Source of the DNA: Nitrospiraceae bacterium
GTDB lineage: Bacteria; Nitrospirota; Nitrospiria; Nitrospirales; Nitrospiraceae
DNA length: 64,000 nucleotides
Reading direction: 5' to 3'
NCBI GenBank assembly: GCA_919902665.1
Contig: CAKKRK010000001.1
Span: forward strand, 125,998-189,997
Positions 50,676-61,240 of this stretch are shown here, piece by piece (within the stretch, counting starts at the first letter, position 1; each line of letters opens with the position of its first letter). A program made the translations under genes and the position numbers. The notes beneath the pieces were generated by a model. It had not been told where the DNA came from. It searched no databases and was given only the letters and a program-made list of their open reading frames with translations.

Positions 50676-53000
50676 TTACACACCCCTTTGAATCTGCGGT
50701 TGATAAAGATACTTCTGAAACCCAGCGAAGATCTTGGCAATCTCCTCAGGCTTGCCCAGGTCTGCCACGGCGTCAGCGATAGCATTGTGATACTTCAGTT
50801 TGAGCAGCGGGGAGAGCTTATCCTGCGCGAGTTCATCAACACCGACTCTCACGTATTGCGCGAGGACAAAGTCGATGAACGCCTGGTGCTTGCCGGTGAA
50901 GTGCGTCCGGATTTCCACCTTGGCTCTATCCGCCCGTTCTTCTCGCGTGAGTGGAGCGAGAGCATAGGCGACATGCGCGAGCACATCGAAGAGGTCGCTG
51001 TTCTCTGCATCAATGATGCGCTGCATCTCCGCCATCTGCTCAGCGCCGAACCCTTTTTTACTAAGCCCCTGCAAGAGCTTAGTGCGTGTATCGGGGCTAC
51101 TCCAGATTGCACGGAGTTCGGCCTCGCTCTTGAAAAACTCGGGAAGCTTCCCAAAGAGTGTTTCCAAGAATTGCTGCGCCGACATCGGCGTCCCGTCCGG
51201 GTGCCAAAAGGTCGTGACCATCATGTGTTGAATGGTGCGGGCTTTCCCGTCTGCCAGCTTCACCTTGATGCGTTTTCTTTTCACATACTCGACAGGCTCT
51301 TCACGCACCCTCTCAGCCGGTGGAAGCGATGGAGGAATCGTCTTGCTCTCCGGCCTTGGCTCCGGCTCAATCGGCTCTCCATCCCATTCAGGATCACTGA
51401 AGTGGTGATGGGCCTTCACAAAATCATAGATCGTAAAGTAGTCCTTCCCATCATACAGTCGCGTCCCACGCCCGATGATCTGCTTGAACTCGATCATGGA
51501 GTTGATCGGGCGCATGAGGACGATGTTGCGAATATTGCGGGCATCCACACCGGTCGAGAGCTTCTGGGAAGTCGTCAGGATCGTCGGGATGGTCTTTTCA
51601 TTGTCTTGGAAGTCGCGGAGGTGCTGTTCGCCCAGCTCACCGTCGCTGGCCGTCACACGCTGGCAATAGTTGGGGTCCGTGCTCGTCTTCATCTGGTTGA
51701 TGAGGTCGCGCACGGCCAGGGCGTGGTCCTGTGTGGCGCAAAACACCAGCGTCTTCTCCTGCTGGTTGATCTGGCTCATGAAGATCTCGACACGCTTCTT
51801 TTCCCGCTCTTTGATTTCGATGATCTTATTGAAGTCGCTCTCCGTATAACGTTTCTTCGCCTCAATCTCACCTTCGATGAGCTGGTCGTCCGGCGTATAG
51901 ACATACTCATCGAGCGTCGTGGAGATCTGCTTCACCTTGAACGGCGTGAGAAACCCGTCGTTGATGCCGTCCTTCAGTGAATAGATATAGACCGGCTCGC
52001 CGAAATAGGCGTAGGTGTCCACATTGTCTTTGCGTTTGGGGGTGGCGGTCAGGCCTAGCTGCACGGCGGGGGCAAAGTACTCCAGGATGCCGCGCCAGTT
52101 GCTCTCGTCGTTCGCGCCGCCACGATGGCACTCGTCGATGACGATGAAGTCAAAAAAGTCCGGTGGATACTCGCCGAAATAGGGTATGTCCCCTGGCCCG
52201 CTCATGAAAGTTTGAAAGATCGTGAAGAACAGACTCCCATTCTTCGGTACCTTACCTTTCTTCCGAATATCGTCCGGCTCAATCCGCACCAGCGCATCTT
52301 CAGGAAAGGCAGAGAAGGCGTTGTAGGCCTGATTCGCCAGAATGTTCCGGTCGGCCAGGAACAGGATGCGCGGACGCCGTGTCGGTTCACGGCTCAGATT
52401 CCAGCGGCTATGGAACAGCTTCCAGGCAATCTGAAAGGAAATGAAGGTTTTGCCGGTACCAGTGGCGAGGGTGAGTAGAATGCGCGGCCTGTTTTCCGCC
52501 ATGGCCTGCATCACACGCTCAACGGCAATGTCCTGATAGTAGCGGCTGGGATGCGAGCCGCCCTTGTCTTCGAATGGAACCGCCGAGAAGCGATCGCGCC
52601 AGGCATTCTGTTTCGCGAAGGTCAGGCTCCAGAGTTCTACGGGACTCGGATAGTGCGGCACCTCACCTTCCGTACCGGTCTCCATGTCGATGCCGTAGAG
52701 ACCCTGCCCGTTGGTGGCATAGGTGAAGCGAATGGCCAGCTTCCCCGCATAGTCCTTCGCCTGCCCTACCCCTTCAGTCAGCTGTTCATCCCAGGCCTTG
52801 GCTTCGATGACGGCCAGCTTGTGGTTGCGATAGACCAGTACATAGTCGGCGACAAGCGGCTTCGCGCGCCGTCCAAGGCCTTCGATCCGGCCCGGGGTGA
52901 TGTGATACTCACGCAGAATCCGGCTGCCTTCGACCACACCCCAGCCCGCCGCTTTCAGGGCAGGATCAATATGCTCGGCTCTGGTTTCGGCTTCGTTCAT
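50676..53000 (-). CDS. hsdR: Type I restriction enzyme R subunit
   Basis: ADYVLVYRNHKLAVIEAKAW nuclease motif, LTLATGTGKTFISFQIAWKL, DECHRGGANDESNWRGIL, GRGTRLYDGKDYF. Confidence 0.94.
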   Translation of the reverse strand: MNEAETRAEHIDPALKAAGWGVVEGSRILREYHITPGRIEGLGRRAKPLVADYVLVYRNHKLAVIEAKAWDEQLTEGVGQAKDYAGKLAIRFTYATNGQGLYGIDMETGTEGEVPHYPSPVELWSLTFAKQNAWRDRFSAVPFEDKGGSHPSRYYQDIAVERVMQAMAENRPRILLTLATGTGKTFISFQIAWKLFHSRWNLSREPTRRPRILFLADRNILANQAYNAFSAFPEDALVRIEPDDIRKKGKVPKNGSLFFTIFQTFMSGPGDIPYFGEYPPDFFDFIVIDECHRGGANDESNWRGILEYFAPAVQLGLTATPKRKDNVDTYAYFGEPVYIYSLKDGINDGFLTPFKVKQISTTLDEYVYTPDDQLIEGEIEAKKRYTESDFNKIIEIKEREKKRVEIFMSQINQQEKTLVFCATQDHALAVRDLINQMKTSTDPNYCQRVTASDGELGEQHLRDFQDNEKTIPTILTTSQKLSTGVDARNIRNIVLMRPINSMIEFKQIIGRGTRLYDGKDYFTIYDFVKAHHHFSDPEWDGEPIEPEPRPESKTIPPSLPPAERVREEPVEYVKRKRIKVKLADGKARTIQHMMVTTFWHPDGTPMSAQQFLETLFGKLPEFFKSEAELRAIWSSPDTRTKLLQGLSKKGFGAEQMAEMQRIIDAENSDLFDVLAHVAYALAPLTREERADRAKVEIRTHFTGKHQAFIDFVLAQYVRVGVDELAQDKLSPLLKLKYHNAIADAVADLGKPEEIAKIFAGFQKYLYQPQIQRGV

Positions 53001-53446
53001 GGCGTGTCGTTCCCACCGCTAATGGCATGGAAAATTTTCAACTTCAACGCTTCATTGTCTTCATTGCCGCTGAGTACAGCATCCATCCATTCTCCAAGCA
53101 ATTCCTTCGAGATGTTGCCGGCAGCCACATGGTAGCTGATATTTTCGGACTCCCGAATGAAGGCGTTGATGCTGCGCAGATACCCGTTCAAGAGGAGCAT
53201 CTGAGCGCAAAGGGTAATGGCGATGCGTTTGTTGCCATCCTCAAAACAATGAAACTTGCAGGCACAGAAAAACAAATGCGTGAGCTTGGCATCAAACGTC
53301 GGATAGTAATCATCGTTCTGGATGTGCTGAAGCACGGCATCCAGCTTGCCGATGTCGAGTTGGCCTAACGACCCGCCGCCGCTGACTTCCACGGTTTTTC
53401 CGTGAATCTCAATCGCTTGCTCGACAGTCACATACACCCAGGCCAT
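52997..53446 (-). CDS. Doc/Fic-family (death-on-curing) protein
   Basis: HCFEDGNKRIAITLCAQMLL matches the Doc-type HxFxDGNKR motif; 4-nt overlap with hsdR. Confidence 0.9.
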   Translation of the reverse strand: MAWVYVTVEQAIEIHGKTVEVSGGGSLGQLDIGKLDAVLQHIQNDDYYPTFDAKLTHLFFCACKFHCFEDGNKRIAITLCAQMLLLNGYLRSINAFIRESENISYHVAAGNISKELLGEWMDAVLSGNEDNEALKLKIFHAISGGNDTP

Positions 53447-54471
53447 TATTCTCGTTCTTTAAGACGCTTCATCACGTCCTTAGCCTCTTCCAGACGCTCG
53501 GCCAACTCCTTGCTCTTCTCACCAAGAAACCGCTCAAACTCATCACGCTGGAGCGGGGTGACATACTCCTGAAGCTGAAGGTGCAAGGCGTCGCGGAACG
53601 CCAGATCGCGGCTGGCCATTTTATTCCGTACCTTTTCAATCAATGGCTTCCAGTGCGCTTGCTTTTCAAAAGTGGCGAATAGGTCGTCCACTTCCCAGGA
53701 CGTAAGTTTGCGCCCCTGGGCTTTACAATTCTGGACTAACACATCTGCAAACCCAGCTTCGTAGGATGCGATGACATCCAGGACCTCCGAATAAAACGTA
53801 TCACGGACATTAGCGCGTTTGTCGAGACGCAGCACCCGGCGATAGACCTGCGCCTTCTCACGAAAGATGCTCACGTAGATCTTGTCCGTGTAGAGGGCAT
53901 ACTTGAAATTGCCCATGTCCACGCAATCTTTCAGCGCATCCGTAAATTGCTTGCGGTAGTTCTCCTCAATGAACGCCGATTGAATGAAATCTTCGTCGCG
54001 CTGATTGATATACTTCGTCCCGCCGCCGGTACGCCGATTGATCGTGTCGATGACGATGTCCAGAATGGCCTTGCGCAACAGTCCTGCCCGTTCTGATTCC
54101 GTCATGAGCATGGCAAGATTGAGAAAGGCACGAAAATCAAGCACTCCCAGCCGAACCGTCTTTGTGGTGATCCCGAAATGTGTTTCGGGATCACCCACAT
54201 CCTGAATAGATAACTTCAAGGATTTCAGTCGGTTACCCGTCACCACCTCATACCCATTTCGGGCCAGTTCTTCGGCATTCTGCTCCAAGTAATTTTCCAC
54301 AGTGCGGAGGGTGACCTCGAAAAACACCGCCACTTGCTCTTTAAGCACCACCGTCTTGCCCTCAAACGGAATGCCACGAATGCCTGCAGCCTTTTCAATT
54401 TCGGCAAGCGCATAGGGATTATTCAGAATATTTTGCCGGTCTATCGCTGAAGTGGTCAGGTCCTTACTCAT
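53446..54471 (-). CDS. DNA-binding protein with RhuM-like N-terminus
   Basis: FEGKTVVLKEQVAVFFEVTLRTVENYLEQN helix-turn-helix-like start; 1-nt overlap with the Doc gene. Confidence 0.7.
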   Translation of the reverse strand: MSKDLTTSAIDRQNILNNPYALAEIEKAAGIRGIPFEGKTVVLKEQVAVFFEVTLRTVENYLEQNAEELARNGYEVVTGNRLKSLKLSIQDVGDPETHFGITTKTVRLGVLDFRAFLNLAMLMTESERAGLLRKAILDIVIDTINRRTGGGTKYINQRDEDFIQSAFIEENYRKQFTDALKDCVDMGNFKYALYTDKIYVSIFREKAQVYRRVLRLDKRANVRDTFYSEVLDVIASYEAGFADVLVQNCKAQGRKLTSWEVDDLFATFEKQAHWKPLIEKVRNKMASRDLAFRDALHLQLQEYVTPLQRDEFERFLGEKSKELAERLEEAKDVMKRLKERE

Positions 54472-54480
54472 AGGTGCCTC

Positions 54481-55689
54481 CTACAGCTCTCCACTAAAGG
54501 CCTGGTGCAACAGCGACTTTTTCAACGCTTCCAGTGCGGCGAGTTTCTGCTGGTAGATGGATTCGAGGCGTTGGGTTTCTTCGGCGAGAACGTTGAGTGT
54601 TCTCACGATTGCTCGCTGAGTAGGAATGGATGGCACAGCGATTGGAAGGGTTTGCACTGCGCCGTTGCTAATTTTCTTCATCGTCGGATTTGCACCCTGC
54701 GCTCTGCCAGTGATTTCCTTTCGCAGTGAAGGAGAACGCATCTGATAATAGAGAAACTCCGTCATTATACGATCTGGTGCGGGATTCATCCGCATGATCA
54801 AGTCGGGATAGATGGTCGGCTTCTCAATCCTCGATGCGATGGCGACATGACCAACCAGTTCTGGCGTGTTACTACGAGTGATGAGGAAGTCGCCGTTCTT
54901 GACCCAGTAGTTTCGTCGAGAATCAGTAGATGCTGAGGTGAACTTACGCTTGTCTGGTCTGAATCGGAATCCTGTGACGGATGAAAGCGTCAGAACGGGC
55001 GTTCCAGAATCTGAGTGATTTGCTGCTGGAGGAGACCAACCGTTTTGAGGCTGTATGGCGAGTACCTCCTCAAGAGTTGTTTCTGTCCATCCTTCACCGC
55101 GCTGGGTAAAGACAGTTTGGAGGTGGCTTTCGAAGAGAGCGCGGGCGTTGTGGAGGTTCCTTTCGGCGTTGGCTGTGGCGGTGGCGATGCCGTCAAACGC
55201 TTCGTCGAGGATGCCGACGATCCGTTGCTGTTCGGGAAGCGGAGGGATGGGAATCTGCTGAGAGCGGACATCGCCGTCTGTCACTGCTGGATAGCTCGCA
55301 CCCTTTTGAAGCTTCTCCATCGCGGTCATGAAACCTTCGGTCTGGAGAAAGTAGAACACGAAGCGGTGGTCCACATCCGGCTTGGCCCTGAGGACGAAGT
55401 AACCCGTGCTGCAAACTTGGTTATCGAGTTCCTCGGGAACGATGGCGATGCGCCGCAGAGTCGGGCGAATCGTAGCGAACAAAACGTCGTTGGCCTTCAC
55501 GAGCCGCCGCGCTCGACTCGGCGCATCTTTGCCGTTCAGTCGCTGCGTTTCTTCGATCGCCAGCGTCTCATTCGAGACACTTGAAACGTCGATGTAGTCG
55601 AACTCGGTTTGCGGCGAGCGCGCCGGGTCAGTCGTCTCTGTTTTCACCAAGACATCGCCGAGAGTTTTCTTCTGCCACCCCTTCTTCAT
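54481..55689 (-). CDS. hsdS: Type I restriction-modification specificity subunit S
   Basis: Two target-recognition halves with IPIPPLPEQQRIVGILDEAF conserved spacer. Confidence 0.93.
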   Translation of the reverse strand: MKKGWQKKTLGDVLVKTETTDPARSPQTEFDYIDVSSVSNETLAIEETQRLNGKDAPSRARRLVKANDVLFATIRPTLRRIAIVPEELDNQVCSTGYFVLRAKPDVDHRFVFYFLQTEGFMTAMEKLQKGASYPAVTDGDVRSQQIPIPPLPEQQRIVGILDEAFDGIATATANAERNLHNARALFESHLQTVFTQRGEGWTETTLEEVLAIQPQNGWSPPAANHSDSGTPVLTLSSVTGFRFRPDKRKFTSASTDSRRNYWVKNGDFLITRSNTPELVGHVAIASRIEKPTIYPDLIMRMNPAPDRIMTEFLYYQMRSPSLRKEITGRAQGANPTMKKISNGAVQTLPIAVPSIPTQRAIVRTLNVLAEETQRLESIYQQKLAALEALKKSLLHQAFSGEL

Positions 55690-57140
55690 AGCAACATCTT
55701 GATATTCGCCAGCACCTCCGCACTATCGGCATCCAGCGCGGCAATTTCGTCCATGATCTCTTGAGGGCTGCGGTGCGTGACGACCTCGCCGCCATTGGGA
55801 TTCTTCACAGAGAGATCAAAGGTCGTCTGGTCGATGCTCTTCGTATCCACGCTCCAACTTTTAGATGAGTCGGCTGAGGTCTTTTGCAGCTTCACGAACT
55901 CTTTCAAGTCGTCGTCGTTCAGCGGATTGGTCTTGCCGAGGCTGCGGCCAGGGTCGAGCTGGTAGTACCAGACCTTGCGCGTGGGTGCGCCCTTCTCGAA
56001 GAACAACACCACGGTCTTCACGCCCGCGCCCTGGAATGTACCTCCTGGGCAATCGAGCACCGTGTGGAGATTGCAACTTTCCAGCAGTTGTTTCCGCAAG
56101 CTCACAGAGGCATTGTCGGTATTGGACAGGAAGGTGTTCTTGATGACCACGCCGCCGCGTCCCCCCGCCTTGAGCATCTTGATGAAGTGTTGGAGAAACA
56201 GAAACGCCGTCTCACCGGTGCGGATGGGGAAGTTCTGCTGCACTTCCTTCCGCTCTTTCCCACCGAAGGGCGGATTGGCTAGCACCACGTCGTAGCGGTC
56301 CTTCTCCTGAACGTCGGCCAGATTTTCCGTGAGCGTGTTGGTGTGGATGATGTTCGGCGCTTCGATGCCATGCAGGATCATGTTCATGATCGCCATGACG
56401 TAAGCGAGAGACTTCTTCTCCTTGCCGTAGAAGGTGCGGGTCTGGAGCGTGGTGAGGTCTTTAGTCGTCAGGTTGCCCTTGGACTTCAAGTAGTCGAATG
56501 CCTCGCACAAGAATCCTGCCGACCCGCAGGCCCCGTCGTAGATCTTCTCGCCAATCTTCGGCTTGACCACCTGCACCATGGCGCGGATGAGCGGGCGCGG
56601 AGTGTAATACTCGCCACCGTTGCGCCCGGCGTTGCCCATGTTCTTGATCTTGGCTTCATATAGGTGTGACAGCTCGTGTTTCTCGGTCTGGGAGCGAAAG
56701 CGCAGTTCGTCGATGTGGTCGATGATCTCGCGCAGGTTGTAGCCGCTCTGGATCTTGTTCTTAATCTCGCCGAAGATTTCCCCGATCTTGTACTCGATGG
56801 TGTTCGGCCCGCTGGCCTTCTGCTTGAAGCCGTGGAGGTAGGGAAAGAGCTTGAGGTTAACGAACTCGCTCAGGTCACTGCCGGTCAAGGCTTTGTTGTG
56901 ATCGAGCTTGCCGTCTTTCCCCTTGGGTGCGGCCCAGCTCTCCCAGCGAAAATCTTTGTCGAGAATGAAACTGTATCGTTTGCCCTCCAGCTTCGCTTCG
57001 TCGGCCTTATCCTGCTCCAGCCCATCGAGATATTTCAGGAACAAGAGCCAGGAGGTCTGCTCGGTATAGTCTAGCTCCGTCGTACAACCGGCTTCCTTCC
57101 GAAGCACATCATCGATGTTTCTAAAGGCTTGTTCAAACAT
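55686..57140 (-). CDS. hsdM: Type I restriction-modification DNA methyltransferase subunit M
   Basis: GEYYTPRPLIRAMVQVVKP, YDGACGSAGFLCEAFDYL, VVLANPPFGGKE. Confidence 0.95.
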   Translation of the reverse strand: MFEQAFRNIDDVLRKEAGCTTELDYTEQTSWLLFLKYLDGLEQDKADEAKLEGKRYSFILDKDFRWESWAAPKGKDGKLDHNKALTGSDLSEFVNLKLFPYLHGFKQKASGPNTIEYKIGEIFGEIKNKIQSGYNLREIIDHIDELRFRSQTEKHELSHLYEAKIKNMGNAGRNGGEYYTPRPLIRAMVQVVKPKIGEKIYDGACGSAGFLCEAFDYLKSKGNLTTKDLTTLQTRTFYGKEKKSLAYVMAIMNMILHGIEAPNIIHTNTLTENLADVQEKDRYDVVLANPPFGGKERKEVQQNFPIRTGETAFLFLQHFIKMLKAGGRGGVVIKNTFLSNTDNASVSLRKQLLESCNLHTVLDCPGGTFQGAGVKTVVLFFEKGAPTRKVWYYQLDPGRSLGKTNPLNDDDLKEFVKLQKTSADSSKSWSVDTKSIDQTTFDLSVKNPNGGEVVTHRSPQEIMDEIAALDADSAEVLANIKMLL

Positions 57141-57288
57141 GCGGGCATTTCCAGGCAGCTGTAGGGAAATCAGCGCCGAAGCTTACCCCTTCCCTGTTGA
57201 AAAATCACGCCTTTGAGAAGAGGCGACCGGTCAGAAGTGAAATATGGAGGAAAGCCGGAAGTCCGTTTCGTCTAGAAAGGACGACCGA

Positions 57289-58041
57289 TCACCCCGCGTA
57301 GTCGTAGGCCAGGTCGCGGGAGGGAACCAATCGAATGTTGGTCAACGTGCCTTGGGTGATGCGTGGAGCGAGTTCCTTCCAGATGTCTTGAGCCAACTCT
57401 TCGCCGGATACAGTCTGGCGATCCAGGGCCACCGACAGGTCCTTGTGATCGAATTTCGCAATCACCCTGTCCCTGACTAGCTGATCCAATGCTCCGATAT
57501 CAGTCACCATGCCGGTCATCGGATCGATCGTGCCTCTCACCGTCACAAAACAATCCCACTCGCGCCCTTCATGTCCTGGTTGAACGGCATTGAAGGAGTA
57601 TCGCTTCGTAATCGTGGCGCTGTTCGGACGATCCCCAGCCGTCACCTCGGCATAGAGATCTTCATCCTCACAGAGCCGAAGGGTATGGAGGGCACCGATG
57701 TCCCGCTGAGCCGCCAACTTCGTCCACAGCACGTGCGCGAAATTTTCGGAGGTCGGAATCTGATCGTTGAAGTAGGGCATGTCGAGATTCAGGTTCTTGT
57801 GATCAAACTCTTCGATCACGTCCAGGAGCACCCGTTTGAGATCGAACAGATTGACGACCATGCCGGTCGTGGGATCAATGTCGCCGGAGACGGTGAGTTC
57901 AAGCAGGTAGTTGTGTCCGTGCGCAGGAGGATTGTAGCAGCGCCCAAATACCGCACGATTCTTCACGTCATCCCATTCCGGCCGGCCATAGCGATGGGAG
58001 GCGGAAAATTCGATGCGCTTGGTCAACAAGACAGGGGGCAT
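57289..58041 (-). CDS. 6-pyruvoyltetrahydropterin synthase/QueD-like protein with two tandem PTPS domains
   Basis: N-half FSASHRYG ... GRCYNPPAHGHNYLLELTV; C-half repeats the domain pattern TGMVTDIGALDQLVRDRVIAKFDHKDLS without HGH. Confidence 0.85.
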   Translation of the reverse strand: MPPVLLTKRIEFSASHRYGRPEWDDVKNRAVFGRCYNPPAHGHNYLLELTVSGDIDPTTGMVVNLFDLKRVLLDVIEEFDHKNLNLDMPYFNDQIPTSENFAHVLWTKLAAQRDIGALHTLRLCEDEDLYAEVTAGDRPNSATITKRYSFNAVQPGHEGREWDCFVTVRGTIDPMTGMVTDIGALDQLVRDRVIAKFDHKDLSVALDRQTVSGEELAQDIWKELAPRITQGTLTNIRLVPSRDLAYDYAG

Positions 58042-58053
58042 GGTTTCTCGGTG

Positions 58054-58644
58054 CTACGCACCGCCTCTTAAATCGGCAAGCCACTCTTCGCGCATCGTAC
58101 CGGACACAGGCGCCTCTTCTCGATAGTCGCCATGGTCGACACGAATCGTCACAGGTTGACTGAGGTCTGCAAAGGTCTTGGTCATGGATGCAGTCGGCCG
58201 AAACTTTACGAAATGGACCGCGCTGATTTTCGTCTCATGGCTCCGGCCTCCTTCAAATTCGCCGAATACTTCCTCGCCTCCAACAACAATGGCTACTTTT
58301 TCTCCATGATCCAGCCCCATGAACTGATCGAGCCGTTCCTTGATCATCGCGTCCTGGGTGATCTCGATTAACAGGGTCGCGCTCAACTCGCCCGGAGCCG
58401 GCAGAAGGGCATTGTACACATCCAGTTCATCCTGAACCTTGACCGGATCGAAAATCCGCTCGACGCGGATCATCTCCTGAATTTGAAACTGCACCGTGTC
58501 ATGATTCTCGAATACCATCGTCATACAGGGGCCGACCGACATGCGCCGCCGCTGTTTCAGCGCAATGATGTTCGCTCGAAAGGCCTCACGCTGCCGCTCG
58601 TACTCCTGGTGCGGAATGATATCTTCTGGAGCGATTGCTTTCAT
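58054..58644 (-). CDS. DUF3501 family protein (ORF open to 58872)
   Basis: MKAIAPEDIIPHQEYERQREAFRANIIALKQRRRMSVGPCMTMVFEN. Confidence 0.82.
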   Translation of the reverse strand: MKAIAPEDIIPHQEYERQREAFRANIIALKQRRRMSVGPCMTMVFENHDTVQFQIQEMIRVERIFDPVKVQDELDVYNALLPAPGELSATLLIEITQDAMIKERLDQFMGLDHGEKVAIVVGGEEVFGEFEGGRSHETKISAVHFVKFRPTASMTKTFADLSQPVTIRVDHGDYREEAPVSGTMREEWLADLRGGA

Positions 58645-58693
58645 TGATTGTCCCCTCTCTCGTGATTCGTCCAGCGTGAAGCTGACTCCAGCC

Positions 58694-59974
58694 TCATGGT
58701 TGTCGTGGCAACCCATAGGCATCACGGACAATCTGAATCGGATGCAGCGTGCTCCGTCCTCCGGCATGGGCCGACGCGCCGGCTTGATCCAACTGTAAGC
58801 CGGCCAGGGGACAGTCCGACGCGACAAGGTCCGCTGGTGTCTGCTCGATCGCTCGCATGGCCTTCCCGGCAATCTTCATCGAAAGTTGGAAAAACTCTGT
58901 CTTCGCCGACCAGGCGCCGTCATGCCCCGAACACTGTTCGATCACCTCGACCTGAGCACCGGCACACTCCATGAGTTCTCTGGATTTAAACCCGATATTT
59001 TGATCCCTGAGATGGCAGGGAATCTGATAGGCGACTCGCCCTGGCTTCTGCGTGAAATCGGTCGCCAACTGGCCGTTTTTCTTCATGGCCATCAGATATT
59101 CACAGACATCGAAGGTCCGCTCCGCGACCCGTTTCGTCTTCTCATCGCGAGAGAGTTCCGGGTATTCGCGTTTCAACATCAAGCTGCAACTAGCGGTCGG
59201 AACCACCACATCGTACCCTTCGGCGACCAACGGATACAATGACGCAACGTTACTTCGAGCAGCCTGTTGAATCGCCTGGGTATCCCCAATATCGAAACTG
59301 GGCATCCCGCAACAGCGTTGCTCCGGTACCACCACCTGGACGCCGTTCTTCTCCAGCACTTGCACCGTCGCCTTCCCGACATCGGTCGCCTGAAAATTCA
59401 CGAGGCAACTGGCAAAGAGGGCGACCTTGCGGACGGGTGGATCTACGATGGCCATTTTGGCTCGTCGGCCGAACCAGCGGGGAAATGTCTCTCCTGAAAA
59501 ATGCAGGAGCTGGCGGTCCCGATGAATTCCCATGACTCGCTCCAGAAGGCGGCGCACAAGCCGGTTCCCCAACAACCTGTTCGTGAGCGAGGCGGTGGCG
59601 CTGCCAAGTCTTCCGATCGCATCTGTCATGATCAACAGGCGATCTCGCCACCGAACACCGCGCTCCGCCGCAAGACGCTTCTTCCAGGCGACCATCAAAT
59701 GCGGGAAGTCGATTTCATAGTGATGCGGTGGAGTATAGGGACAATGGTTGAAGCAAAGCTTGCAGTAGTAACATTCATCGACGACTTGATGATGATCGGC
59801 CGGGGTCAGCTTGGCCACGTCACTCTCGTACACATCAATCCGATCTAAGAGTGTGTTGAACGAGGGACAAAGATTGAAGCAGCGCCGACAGCCGTCACAG
59901 ACCTCGTAGATTCGAAGCGTTTCCTTCTCCAACTGCTTGGAATCGATCGGGGTCAGGAGACTGAGACCTTTCAT
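58694..59974 (-). CDS. GlpC/HdrD-like (Fe-S)-binding protein with CCG domains
   Basis: CDGCRRCFNLCP, CYYCKLCFNHCPYTPP, EQRCCGMPSFD; MKGLSLL start. Confidence 0.88.
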   Translation of the reverse strand: MKGLSLLTPIDSKQLEKETLRIYEVCDGCRRCFNLCPSFNTLLDRIDVYESDVAKLTPADHHQVVDECYYCKLCFNHCPYTPPHHYEIDFPHLMVAWKKRLAAERGVRWRDRLLIMTDAIGRLGSATASLTNRLLGNRLVRRLLERVMGIHRDRQLLHFSGETFPRWFGRRAKMAIVDPPVRKVALFASCLVNFQATDVGKATVQVLEKNGVQVVVPEQRCCGMPSFDIGDTQAIQQAARSNVASLYPLVAEGYDVVVPTASCSLMLKREYPELSRDEKTKRVAERTFDVCEYLMAMKKNGQLATDFTQKPGRVAYQIPCHLRDQNIGFKSRELMECAGAQVEVIEQCSGHDGAWSAKTEFFQLSMKIAGKAMRAIEQTPADLVASDCPLAGLQLDQAGASAHAGGRSTLHPIQIVRDAYGLPRQP

Positions 59975-60070
59975 TCCTCTCTCCAAAAATGACCAGCGGC
60001 CAGCCTTCGCCGACGGATTCCCGTCACGTCGCCGAAAACTGACCGCTGAACGTGAGCCGATACGTACGTG

Positions 60071-60496
<426 letters not shown>

Positions 60497-60699
60497 ATCA
60501 TCCTCCTCGTTGTTCGAAGGCCCATCCTTAGCCCCACCGAGATTTTCGTCGCGAGTAAACCGGCGACTAAGATAGCGCAGCCATCGTCAGCGGTTCAAGG
60601 GGCTTCGTGCCATCCGGTTCAGTTAGTATTCGCACGGCTGGGGGTATGTTACACTCCCACAGGATAATATACGAGGACTCTTATCCACCGAGGAGCCAT

Positions 60700-61191
60700 A
60701 TGAAGATCTCCGGCCGCCATGTCTTCTACCGAACGGCAGGTGTCATCGCCTTGTTCGTGTCGATAATGTCTGGTTGCGCGGCAGACCCGTATCAACGACG
60801 AGCGGATGTCATGAAGGACCACGTCGAGAACTTCTATACGCACCTCAAGGCCAATCGAGTGGCCGCAGCGGTTCACGAAAATGAGCAGATCGAAGCCATG
60901 GCCGATCAAATGGCGGACACCGTCAGGAAGCAAGGTCAGTTGCAGGGGACATCGCAGGTCGAACGGGAGTTCGCACTCATGAAAACGGCTCGCGGAACGG
61001 CGGCTCAGAACTGGATCGCGTTGGGACAATATTTCGCGATCAAGCAGCAACCGGAGAAAGCCCGTGCCTCCTATCAACGAGTGGTCGATACCTACACGGA
61101 CCAGACGGAGCGTACCTACCGAGAACAGGCTGCTCGAGCGTTGAACGACTTGGAGATCCTGTCAGGGCCCTCTCCCAGCTCGACTCACTAG
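60700..61191 (+). CDS. Putative lipoprotein
   Basis: Lipobox-like VSIMSGCAADPYQ; GAGGAGCC upstream of ATG at 60700. Confidence 0.65.
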   Translation: MKISGRHVFYRTAGVIALFVSIMSGCAADPYQRRADVMKDHVENFYTHLKANRVAAAVHENEQIEAMADQMADTVRKQGQLQGTSQVEREFALMKTARGTAAQNWIALGQYFAIKQQPEKARASYQRVVDTYTDQTERTYREQAARALNDLEILSGPSPSSTH

Positions 61192-61240
61192 TCGCGCAGA
61201 TCACAACACTGTGGGGAGGGTCGAGCCGCCCATCCATTGA

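Noticed and set aside
50676-57140. Restriction-modification block as part of an integrated mobile element
   Set aside because: No integrase, transposase, tRNA-end duplication or direct-repeat boundary was visible in the flanks; horizontal origin is possible but not supported by the sequence alone.
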